Below, piece by piece: positions 1-5,469 of a DNA stretch of 5,469 bases (position 1 is its first letter; each line of letters opens with the position of its first letter). The stretch covers positions 1-5,469 of the forward strand of contig NZ_JBHUDD010000118.1 in assembly GCF_042677865.1 (NCBI RefSeq), read 5' to 3'. The notes under the pieces were generated by a model. It saw nothing but the letters and a program-made list of their open reading frames with translations, searched no databases and was not told the DNA's origin. Origin of the DNA: Lutimaribacter salitolerans (GTDB lineage Bacteria; Pseudomonadota; Alphaproteobacteria; Rhodobacterales; Rhodobacteraceae). The translations under genes and the position numbers were made by a program.

Positions 1-1
1 C

Positions 2-81
2 GCCTCACGTCGTGACAACAACATCTGGTGCGACCCTGAACAGGCCAGTGCGCCTTAACCCACACAAATCGCGAAGGGACC
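2..81 (+). repeat. Left arm of a perfect 80-bp inverted repeat
   Basis: Every base from 2 to 81 is the reverse complement of 5390-5469, without mismatch or gap. Identity stops sharply at 81/82 (t at 82 faces c at 5389). The arm contains an 11-base dyad, TCACG-t-CGTGA, at 5-15 and a second one, CCTG-aa-CAGG, at 35-44. Because the repeat reaches the window edge, 80 bp is only a minimum length. One inward frame is open through the whole arm and a second stops with TAA at 56-58, so the arm could be the 3' end of a longer repeated gene such as an insertion sequence. That reading is inference; no transposase family was recognised with confidence. Confidence 0.97.
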
Positions 82-292
82 TTGTAGGTGCTCGGAAACG
101 CTGCCGATTATGCTGGGTGGCTAACTCAAGGATTCAGCCCAAACAAAAATAACCATTTTCTTATTAACCTTCAAATGCTATACGCATAAAACTTCTATTA
201 CGTTATACCTTGCTTCACTCTCGTCAGATACTACCAGGTCAGAAACACCTTAAATCTTTAAGTTTTTTCGAGGGTCAAACAGTCAGTATTCT
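82..292. other. A+T-rich intergenic spacer, no convincing gene
   Basis: This stretch separates the left inverted repeat from the stop codon of the last gene. It turns strongly A+T-rich after about 140. A plus-strand frame that enters from the repeat stays open to a TAA at 150-152. A 14-base dyad, CTTAAA-tc-TTTAAG, lies at 249-262 and is followed by six T on the plus strand. It has an A/T-only core and a two-base loop, and on the minus strand, where the genes run, no T-run follows it, so it is a poor terminator for the operon. No clear promoter was found. Confidence 0.6.
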
Positions 293-1078
293 TTAGTTCA
301 AAACCCTCAGATCCACGTAGTTTCTTTTTGGCTTTACAAAAAAAATTTCAAATGGGTCAAGGTTCTTTCCAAAATAACCCCCTTTTACCAAAGGGCTTCC
401 ATTATAAGATGTAGGATTGAAATCGAGGCAAAGAGTTCGATAATCAATACCTGAATATTTCAACGCAAGACAATCCAAGTTCCAACCCGCCCCAAGCAAA
501 CGGAGCGAAAGCTCAATCTCGTAATTGGCAATAGTTGCATCCTTACTCCAAACCGATGGAGGTTGTTTATAAAATCCGCAATTTGTTAGGAAACCAAAGG
601 CATCTTTGCGCAAAGCATAAGCATAAGTCTGCACATGTGGCGCCACACCACCCGGCGTCATACGTCCCGTCATCCAGAAGAGATGATCCGACGGCGGACG
701 AAGGACGTTTATTGTAGACCCACAGATTCCAACATCCCCTTGGAGCCGATTAGTAAACGCGTCAATCCATGAACCTTTCACACTTGACGATATAAAGGGG
801 CCACGGACCGAAGAATTTATAAAAACAAAATACTCGTAATGCGTTAGATCAACCTCATTTACTGCTTGTGCATAACCGCCAAAGTCGTAGTTGCGGTTAG
901 CAGTTTCTATGTAACTGATGTTTCTTGCTGTGGGCAAATCGATACTACAGCCATCGGCAATAATAATAAAGAAATCAGCCTCCTGATTATGACCAACTTC
1001 TAGAAAATACGTAAGGTTGCGAATTGCCTCATCGTCCTCAAAATAGTGGTAAAAAACAACAGTTCTTGACTTAGTCAT
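293..1078 (-). CDS. Putative GT-A-like glycosyltransferase, 261 aa
   Basis: This is probably a cytoplasmic glycosyltransferase acting on a surface glycan; donor and acceptor are unknown. The N-terminus (TVVFYHYFED, 6-15) and the hydrophobic strand DFFIIIADG (35-43) look like the opening strands of a nucleotide-sugar fold. NRNYDFGGY (61-69) recalls the N-x-G-x-D-F-G-G-Y type motif of RgpF-like rhamnan-synthesis and related sugar transferases. FVFINSSVRGPF (84-95) sits where a GT-A metal-site strand would be, but no classical DxD is present. TYAYALRKDAF (151-161) and NYEIELSLRLLGAGWNLDC (185-203) resemble the acceptor side and the C-terminal helix of such enzymes. There is no signal peptide or membrane segment. 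The ATG at 1078-1076 is supported by GAGG seven bases upstream; the stop is TAA. It lies 67 bp after the two-domain glycosyltransferase gene and is probably co-transcribed with it. The family assignment comes from motifs alone; the coding call is firm. Confidence 0.8.
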   Translation of the reverse strand: MTKSRTVVFYHYFEDDEAIRNLTYFLEVGHNQEADFFIIIADGCSIDLPTARNISYIETANRNYDFGGYAQAVNEVDLTHYEYFVFINSSVRGPFISSSVKGSWIDAFTNRLQGDVGICGSTINVLRPPSDHLFWMTGRMTPGGVAPHVQTYAYALRKDAFGFLTNCGFYKQPPSVWSKDATIANYEIELSLRLLGAGWNLDCLALKYSGIDYRTLCLDFNPTSYNGSPLVKGGYFGKNLDPFEIFFVKPKRNYVDLRVLN

Positions 1079-1145
1079 CTAACGACCTCGTATGATATTG
1101 GTCCATCCCAAACACTTTATCTAAGTGATATTTCTCGATCTTTGT
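1079..1145 (-). promoter_or_regulatory. Short intergenic gap with ribosome binding site for the 261-aa gene
   Basis: Read on the minus strand, the gap ends in ACGAGG, then seven bases, then ATG, which is a good Shine-Dalgarno arrangement. A small dyad, CACTT-5 nt-AAGTG, lies at 1113-1127 but has no T-run after it on the minus strand, so it should not stop transcription. Nothing looks like a promoter, so read-through from the upstream gene is the simplest way for the 261-aa gene to be expressed. Confidence 0.5.
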
Positions 1146-3887
1146 CTATCGGCATGTTAAGACTTCTTCCCACATTGAACCAATACGATCAGCACCAAAT
1201 TCATTGTGAGCTCTGTCTGCTCCAGCTGCAGCTATCTTAACCCAAACAGTTGGATCATCTAGAACCTGTAGAGCATTAATAACATCTCTAGGCGTTTCAA
1301 AAAGAAACCCAGTTTCTCCGTGCTGGATAACATTGGCATAAGTTTCTCGGTTTTCAGCAAGGGTTGGCAAACCATTAGCCATCAGCAAAACAGCTCTATT
1401 CGATGACTTCGCCATGGACCACTCGTCGCTTGCAAGCGTTATAAATCCAAAATCAAAACCACCAAGAACCTCTGGAAAAATATCTAGCTGCCATTTGATA
1501 TCCGCTTCGGGATGATCTGAGATTGAAGTTATTTTAACCGAGGGAATTATTTCCAAAATAGAGTCCCTCAGGGAGGAGAAATACTCGAATTTATCAGATG
1601 TTCCAATCCAAACTCCATACCTAGTAGCTGGAGCATGTTTCCTGACAGGAAGTGAACGGCGAAAGTCTATCATATCAGGAATTACACTTATCTGTTCAAA
1701 ATCAGTCTTCCTGTATTCGTTTGCTAGAAATTCACTAGGTACAATAACATGATCAATAAAATTTAAAAAATTATAATCTTGCCTTAAGTCACAATCCACA
1801 AATATGATTCTAATTCCCAATTTTTTAAATATCTCCATTAGGTGCTGGTGCGATTTGCCATTTGCTTTCTGAAACACAACTGTTTCACAAGTTCCCATTA
1901 TTGCTGCCCAGGCTATTGGTGCAATTCGTTCATCAGGCATATCGACTTGATATCTACTCTCAGGTCTATGTAAAATTACAGCCCGGTATCGCCCTGACTT
2001 GTTCAGCCATTCAGAAATAAACTGGCCTTGCAATCTTGAAGAAGCTGCCAACATGCTGCCAAACAAAATAAAACCAACTTTTTTGAAATTTCGTTCAGAA
2101 CCAAATACATTTTCAGAATTAGAAGATTTTTGGCTGACAAAATTTTGCACACAAGCAGTGATGTGTTTCAAAAACTCACAACTTTTAAACATGCCGTTCT
2201 TGGAAAGGCATTCCTCTAGCTCTGTAATTGAACGAAGTTCACAATTATAGCCATCTAGTTGGGAAGTAGGTTTGATAACTTCCGTTGTAAACGCTGTTAC
2301 CTTATGGTGGCCGGCAAATTCTACAAACTCTGTTGAGAAACATTGCTCTTCCAACGACCCGAAAAGTACTTTGACAGGTGTGCCATTAGCTATGTCCATC
2401 GCACTTGAAAACAAGAATGTTACGCTTTTATTTAGTTTTACTACTTCAACAGCAAACCTATGTTTACTTATACTTTCCTTTATCCCAAATTTATTTATTT
2501 CGGGTGCGGGCCTGTGTAGAAACGAAGAGCTCTCGATAAGCCCATGCTTATGCACTCTTTTCACTGCATCAAAAAAGTCGCCGTCACCCGCGCGCTTTTC
2601 AACAAGAGGTTGGAACGCCTCCAAAAGGCGCTGCGTCGAAACTTCCATACGGTGCAATTTGTTCCCTTGCTGCAGAGCACGAACCATCAAATTGAGGTAG
2701 AACGGCTCATCATCCCAAACCCGCTCCAAGAAATGAACGAGTTCGTCCAAAAGCTCCGGTCTTGGCATGCTGTTATATGGTGCCTCATGACAAGACGGCG
2801 GTAGGTCGACAACAATACCACCTTCCCCTACCATTTCTGGGCTGCCACCATGATTGCTGACCATGGCTGGAATGCCATTCAGCATCGCCTCTGCGAGAAC
2901 ACGAGAGCCGCTTTCCCACCATTGGCTCAGACCAAGAACAATTCGGCTCTGCCCATACACTTCGCTGATATTGTCAGTGTTGGGAGTTACGATCACATTG
3001 CTTAGTTCGCTGCGTTCAACCCCCCAGACACTGCGCGTGACATTGCGAACAACTTCGGACCAAGACCCGCGTGACTCGACAACTTCAAAAACGATATCCG
3101 GGCGGCGTTCTTCCAATAGAACCGCAAGCATTGCGACAATGCCCGCCCCCTTTGCCCAGCTTGGGTTAATGAGGGTAGCATAATGCCGTTTGTGATCTGG
3201 CGCTATGACCTTTCCAAGATCAATAAATTTACCCACCGGCACTGGCTCAATCCCCTCTCGTGCCGCATACATCGCTGAAGTAGCGTGAGTGTCCGTAACT
3301 ATGAGGTCAACATCACGGCACCATCGAGTACCTTTATAATTTGCGTTTACTAAGTAAGCAGCGCTAGGAATTCCACGCACCCTCGCCTCATGCGAAATCA
3401 AAAAATCAAGCGGCTGCCCACCGTAAAAAAAGACCACATCGGGCTTGAAATTGTTAAGTTCATTTACATAAGCTGAATACAGAAAGTCGTTCTCAGACAG
3501 TGACATTTCAGAGCGTTTTGTGCTCTGTGTTCTTACAAGTCTGTGCGATAGGTTTCCGTCTTTGACATCTACAAATTTTACATCAAGGCTCTTGGCATCT
3601 TGCCACTCCTGACCAAGACCCTTCGTGCCGTGAGGACTGTCAAAAATAGTTGCCCCAACAATTCTTACTTCATATCCACTTTTATGAAGCTGTTTCAAAA
3701 TCTGCCTAATTGAAATCGACGCACCACTAGATGTATCAAGCAAACAAAAAGAGTTGGCCCAAAGGACCCTTGGCTTTCTCGAACTTGCATCCCGTACATT
3801 TGATTTCAAATTGACTGTCGCTTTAGAAATCTCCTTACTGACTGCACTCTTTGGTTTACTTTTTCGTTTCCTGTTCTTCCTAGTCAT
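1146..3887 (-). CDS. Two-domain GT-B glycosyltransferase, 913 aa, candidate flagellin-modifying enzyme
   Basis: The protein carries two GT-B-type glycosyltransferase halves in one chain. Residues 1-38 are very basic (MTRKNRKRKSKPK). Domain 1, about 39-430, looks like family GT4: the N-terminal Rossmann half opens with RVLWANSFCLLD and a GASISIRQIL stretch. The C-terminal half has the E-x7-E signature at E325 and E333 (WWESGSRVLAEAMLNGIP), followed by NHGGSPEMV, the usual nucleotide-sugar site. Residues about 440-600 form a linker, perhaps beta-rich, that I do not recognise. Domain 2, about 603-913, again looks GT-B: VGFILFG at the start, VIVPSEFLANEY (714-725) and KSSNRAVLLMANGLPTLAEN (827-846), with K827 where domain 1 has its first glutamate. 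There are no membrane segments, so it should act in the cytoplasm.

The frame is also open from a TTG at 3902, but the ATG at 3887 has GAGG nine bases upstream and is preferred. Its position just after flagellin suggests flagellin glycosylation; lipopolysaccharide or capsule synthesis are alternatives. Confidence 0.88.
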   Translation of the reverse strand: MTRKNRKRKSKPKSAVSKEISKATVNLKSNVRDASSRKPRVLWANSFCLLDTSSGASISIRQILKQLHKSGYEVRIVGATIFDSPHGTKGLGQEWQDAKSLDVKFVDVKDGNLSHRLVRTQSTKRSEMSLSENDFLYSAYVNELNNFKPDVVFFYGGQPLDFLISHEARVRGIPSAAYLVNANYKGTRWCRDVDLIVTDTHATSAMYAAREGIEPVPVGKFIDLGKVIAPDHKRHYATLINPSWAKGAGIVAMLAVLLEERRPDIVFEVVESRGSWSEVVRNVTRSVWGVERSELSNVIVTPNTDNISEVYGQSRIVLGLSQWWESGSRVLAEAMLNGIPAMVSNHGGSPEMVGEGGIVVDLPPSCHEAPYNSMPRPELLDELVHFLERVWDDEPFYLNLMVRALQQGNKLHRMEVSTQRLLEAFQPLVEKRAGDGDFFDAVKRVHKHGLIESSSFLHRPAPEINKFGIKESISKHRFAVEVVKLNKSVTFLFSSAMDIANGTPVKVLFGSLEEQCFSTEFVEFAGHHKVTAFTTEVIKPTSQLDGYNCELRSITELEECLSKNGMFKSCEFLKHITACVQNFVSQKSSNSENVFGSERNFKKVGFILFGSMLAASSRLQGQFISEWLNKSGRYRAVILHRPESRYQVDMPDERIAPIAWAAIMGTCETVVFQKANGKSHQHLMEIFKKLGIRIIFVDCDLRQDYNFLNFIDHVIVPSEFLANEYRKTDFEQISVIPDMIDFRRSLPVRKHAPATRYGVWIGTSDKFEYFSSLRDSILEIIPSVKITSISDHPEADIKWQLDIFPEVLGGFDFGFITLASDEWSMAKSSNRAVLLMANGLPTLAENRETYANVIQHGETGFLFETPRDVINALQVLDDPTVWVKIAAAGADRAHNEFGADRIGSMWEEVLTCR

Positions 3888-3914
3888 CGCAATAAACCTC
3901 AAGTAGCAGAATGT

Positions 3915-3946
3915 AAAAAAGCCCGGGACGCACCCGGGCTTTTTTT
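3915..3946 (-). terminator. Strong intrinsic terminator after flagellin, symmetric
   Basis: A perfect GCCCGGG / CCCGGGC stem (3921-3927 with 3933-3939) with a five-base loop is flanked by six A on one side and seven T on the other. It therefore has a U-tract in either direction. On the minus strand it begins 17 bases after the flagellin stop codon and ends 27 bases before the ATG of the next gene. It should end most flagellin transcripts and let only some polymerases run into the glycosyltransferase genes, unless these have a promoter of their own in the 27 bases that remain. None is visible there. Confidence 0.93.
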
Positions 3947-3956
3947 GTCTTGGAGC

Positions 3957-5123
3957 TTAACCCTGAAGCAAGCTCAGCACGTTCTGCTTAGACGCGTTGG
4001 CCTGTGCCAGCATCGCAGTTGAGGCCTGCTGAAGGATCTGCGATTTTGCCAACGAGGTGCTCTCTGCTGCAAAGTCCGCGTCTTCAATTCGACCCTTACC
4101 ACCTTCGAGGTTAATAGCGACGTTGGTCAAGTTGCTGACCGTGTTGTCGAGACGGTTCGCGACAGCACCAAGATTGGCACGCTGTGTGTTAAGCTTTTCA
4201 ATTGCAGCGTCTATTGCATTAATTGCTGTATCTCGAGAACTTGTGGTTGATGTACTGCCGATGTCTAGTCCACCACCAATTTTCAACGTCAAAACACCTG
4301 CTGCGGCGGAGACAGAAATGTCTCTTAACTCGTCCTTTTTGGCAATTTCCGCGGCGAATTGAGCTGCAACTCCAGCCTCATCATCAGTAAAGGAGTCGTT
4401 GTCAACAACTGTTATTTTAACTGTAGTTCCATTTATATCCGCAGTGAACGTAGCACCGGAAGCAAAAGCACCACTCGCCTCCGTGCTTGCAAATGTGATT
4501 GTTCCAGCGTCATCATCAATCGTCACGGAGCCGCTTGCGTCGCCTGAGAAGGTGTCATTCGTAAACGCAGGCGGCGTTCCAGCCCCAGATACCGCCAAGG
4601 CCTTAGACGACATTGCATCAATCTCAACCAAAATACGGTCGCCATCACCTGTGTTGCCGCCAATCTGGAAGTTAAATTGCGCGGTGCCCGCGCCAGCAGC
4701 GGCACCGTTAAGCAGACTCTGACCAGCCCAAGTTGTAACACTTGAAATTCGGTCAATTTCTTCCACCAGCTGATCCATTTCAGCCTGCAGGTTCGTACGA
4801 TCCGTGCCGTCATTCGTGTCGTTCGAAGACTGAACGGCCAGTTCGCGCATGCGCTGCAGGATGTTTTCGATTTCCTTATGAGCGCCTTCAGCGGTGTTGA
4901 TCAGCGCCTGTCCATCCTGTGCGTTGCGGATTGCTTGGTTGGTGCCGCGGATTTCCGACGAAAGACGCGAAGCGATGGCAACGCCAGCCGCGTCATCCTT
5001 CGCAGAGTTGATGCGCTTGCCTGTCGACAGGCGCTCCATCGAGGTTTCCATGTCCTTGTTGACGCTGGTCGCGGAAGCCGCGGCCATCAGGGCGCCGGTA
5101 TTTGTCGCAATTGCAAGTGCCAT
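3957..5123 (-). CDS. Flagellin, 388 aa
   Basis: This is the filament subunit, exported by the flagellar type III system and polymerised outside the cell. The conserved D0/D1 N-terminus spans about 1-165 (MALAIATNTG; ERLSTGKRINSAKDDAAG at 30-47; LQRMRELAVQ at 89-98, the segment that matches the TLR5-binding stretch of enterobacterial flagellins). A variable, Ser/Thr/Gly/Ala-rich domain follows at about 170-290. Its part near 222-285 (FTADINGTTVKITVV ... GVLTLKIGG) resembles the repeat called Flagellin_IN. The conserved D1/D0 C-terminus spans about 295-388 (RANLGAVANRLDN, RIEDADFAAESTSLAKSQIL, NVLSLLQG). Both ends are intact and the length is ordinary, so the protein should be functional.

The frame extends upstream to a TTG at 5141, but the ATG at 5123 gives the family N-terminus and has AGGAG six to seven bases upstream. 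The exposed variable domain is the likely place for O-glycans added by the downstream enzymes (inference). The gene symbol is left empty because flagellin genes go by several names (fliC, flaA, fljK). Confidence 0.98.
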   Translation of the reverse strand: MALAIATNTGALMAAASATSVNKDMETSMERLSTGKRINSAKDDAAGVAIASRLSSEIRGTNQAIRNAQDGQALINTAEGAHKEIENILQRMRELAVQSSNDTNDGTDRTNLQAEMDQLVEEIDRISSVTTWAGQSLLNGAAAGAGTAQFNFQIGGNTGDGDRILVEIDAMSSKALAVSGAGTPPAFTNDTFSGDASGSVTIDDDAGTITFASTEASGAFASGATFTADINGTTVKITVVDNDSFTDDEAGVAAQFAAEIAKKDELRDISVSAAAGVLTLKIGGGLDIGSTSTTSSRDTAINAIDAAIEKLNTQRANLGAVANRLDNTVSNLTNVAINLEGGKGRIEDADFAAESTSLAKSQILQQASTAMLAQANASKQNVLSLLQG

Positions 5124-5130
5124 TACACTC

Positions 5131-5136
5131 TCCTGT
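5131..5136 (-). promoter_or_regulatory. Ribosome binding site that fixes the flagellin start
   Basis: On the minus strand the sequence reads ACAGGAGAGTGTAATG, placing a strong AGGAG a normal distance before the ATG at 5123-5121. The in-frame TTG at 5141 lies upstream of this site, so a start there would leave it inside the coding region. The site therefore supports the shorter, 388-residue protein. Confidence 0.85.
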
Positions 5137-5217
5137 TTCAAGTCTATATTGCGCGGTGCGAAGTGCCCGCGCCTCGAACCTCTGGGCGTATATGTGCTTG
5201 CCTTCGGTCTGAGTAAG

Positions 5218-5244
5218 GAAACGACGGACCGAGTCGGTGTTTTA
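5218..5244 (-). promoter_or_regulatory. Weak candidate sigma-28-type flagellin promoter
   Basis: On the minus strand TAAA (5244-5241) is followed after exactly 15 bases by GTCGTTTC (5225-5218). The enterobacterial sigma-28 (FliA) consensus is TAAA-N15-GCCGATAA; four of the eight -10 positions match. The implied leader to the ATG is roughly 85-90 nt. No sigma-54 type GG-N10-GC element was found. Many alphaproteobacteria use other sigma factors for flagellin, and the -10 match is poor, so this is only a candidate. Confidence 0.25.
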
Positions 5245-5327
5245 GCAGGCCGATGAAATAGTCCCGGAGCCGGGATGCTATCCCTTCATGATAGCGATGT
5301 CTTTCGGCGCGGGCGACTGTTGCGCCG
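5228..5327. repeat. Cluster of short perfect dyads upstream of flagellin
   Basis: Five perfect inverted repeats lie within 100 bp: ACCGA-g-TCGGT (5228-5238), TCCCGG-ag-CCGGGA (5262-5275), GGGAT-gct-ATCCC (5272-5284), GCTATC-7 nt-GATAGC (5277-5295) and CGGCGC-11 nt-GCGCCG (5305-5327). The second to fourth overlap, so the structures exclude one another. They may be operator sites for a flagellar regulator, or RNA structures if transcription starts further upstream. No known regulatory RNA family was recognised. Confidence 0.55.
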
Positions 5328-5349
5328 GGGTAGTTCTGTCTCGTCACAC

Positions 5350-5377
5350 GGCCAGCAACCGTAAGCGGTCGCTGGCC
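5350..5377. repeat. Eleven-base-pair hairpin next to the right inverted repeat
   Basis: GGCCAGCAACC and GGTCGCTGGCC enclose the six-base loop GTAAGC. Ten pairs are Watson-Crick and one is an A/C mismatch on the plus strand, which becomes a G-U pair in the minus-strand RNA. On the plus strand a T4 run comes seven bases after the stem, too late for a good terminator; on the minus strand there is no T-run. The hairpin starts one base after a TGA (5381-5379) that closes the frame entering from the right repeat, so it might mark the end of an outside gene. Confidence 0.5.
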
Positions 5378-5389
5378 CTCACCTTTTGC

Positions 5390-5469
5390 GGTCCCTTCGC
5401 GATTTGTGTGGGTTAAGGCGCACTGGCCTGTTCAGGGTCGCACCAGATGTTGTTGTCACGACGTGAGGC
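5390..5469 (-). repeat. Right arm of the perfect 80-bp inverted repeat
   Basis: This is the exact reverse complement of 2-81. The two arms enclose 5308 bp containing flagellin and both glycosyltransferase-type genes, and the flanking sequences inside the arms are unrelated to each other (82 onward and 5389 downward). The dyads of the left arm appear here at 5456-5466 and 5427-5436. Complete identity over 80 bp points to recent duplication, continuing gene conversion, or one repeated element seen twice; a contig-end artefact is also possible. Confidence 0.97.

Noticed and set aside
35..44. CCTG-aa-CAGG in the repeat arm as a serine-invertase crossover core
   Set aside because: Only four bases pair on each side of the two-base centre, much shorter than the half-sites of Hin/Gin-type sites; noted only as a dyad.
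249..268. CTTAAA-tc-TTTAAG dyad followed by six T on the plus strand
   Set aside because: The stem is almost all A/T with a two-base loop, and the T-run is on the strand opposite to the genes, so it is not a credible operon terminator.
1999..3183. Plus-strand open frames of 83-142 codons across the large glycosyltransferase gene
   Set aside because: They lie opposite a well-supported gene with recognisable motifs and encode low-complexity, unrecognisable peptides.
4057..4813. Several open frames antisense to or out of frame with flagellin
   Set aside because: They are shadows of a clearly coding flagellin frame and have no own start signals or family features.
5226..5244. ACCGAGTCGGTG followed by TTTT resembles the last hairpin of the S. 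pyogenes tracrRNA
   Set aside because: The match is about 12 bases of a self-complementary sequence; no CRISPR repeats, anti-repeat or cas gene are present.
5144..5347. 67-codon open frame on the minus strand just upstream of flagellin
   Set aside because: It overlaps the leader and candidate promoter, shows no recognisable protein features and is rich in the dyads described there.

Overview
The window holds three genes, all on the minus strand, between two perfect 80-bp inverted repeats that lie at its two ends (2-81 and 5390-5469). In transcription order, right to left, they are: a complete flagellin (stop to start 3957-5123), a large protein with two glycosyltransferase domains (1146-3887), and a smaller glycosyltransferase-like protein (293-1078). 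No recombinase, transposase, tRNA, rRNA or CRISPR array was found inside.

The flagellin N-terminus (MALAIATNTG, then NKDMETSMERLSTGKRINSA) and C-terminus (ending in NVLSLLQG) look like those of alphaproteobacterial flagellins. An alphaproteobacterium, perhaps aquatic, is therefore the best guess, from memory of the family only. Base composition is mosaic. The flagellin ends and the middle of the first glycosyltransferase domain are G+C-rich, while the flagellin variable domain, the second glycosyltransferase domain and the left intergenic region are A+T-rich. This pattern is typical of exchanged surface-structure loci.

Layout. 1-81: left inverted repeat. 82-292: A+T-rich spacer without a convincing gene. 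293-1078: GT-A-like protein. 1079-1145: short gap with a ribosome binding site. 1146-3887: two-domain GT-B protein. 3888-3956: a strong hairpin terminator, able to work in both directions, that ends the flagellin transcript. 3957-5123: flagellin. 5124-5389: flagellin leader and promoter region, unusually dense in short perfect dyads, with a weak sigma-28-like promoter candidate. 5390-5469: right inverted repeat.

How the genes may work together (inference): flagellin is the abundant filament subunit. The two downstream proteins are good candidates for building or attaching a glycan on it, because flagellin glycosyltransferases are often encoded next to the flagellin gene. The terminator between flagellin and the glycosyltransferases would let the structural protein be made in large excess over the enzymes.

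The most unusual feature is the pair of identical inverted repeats bounding this cassette. They could mark an invertible (phase-variable) segment, a cassette between two oppositely oriented insertion sequences, or a contig cut by an assembler at a repeat. The window alone cannot separate these explanations.
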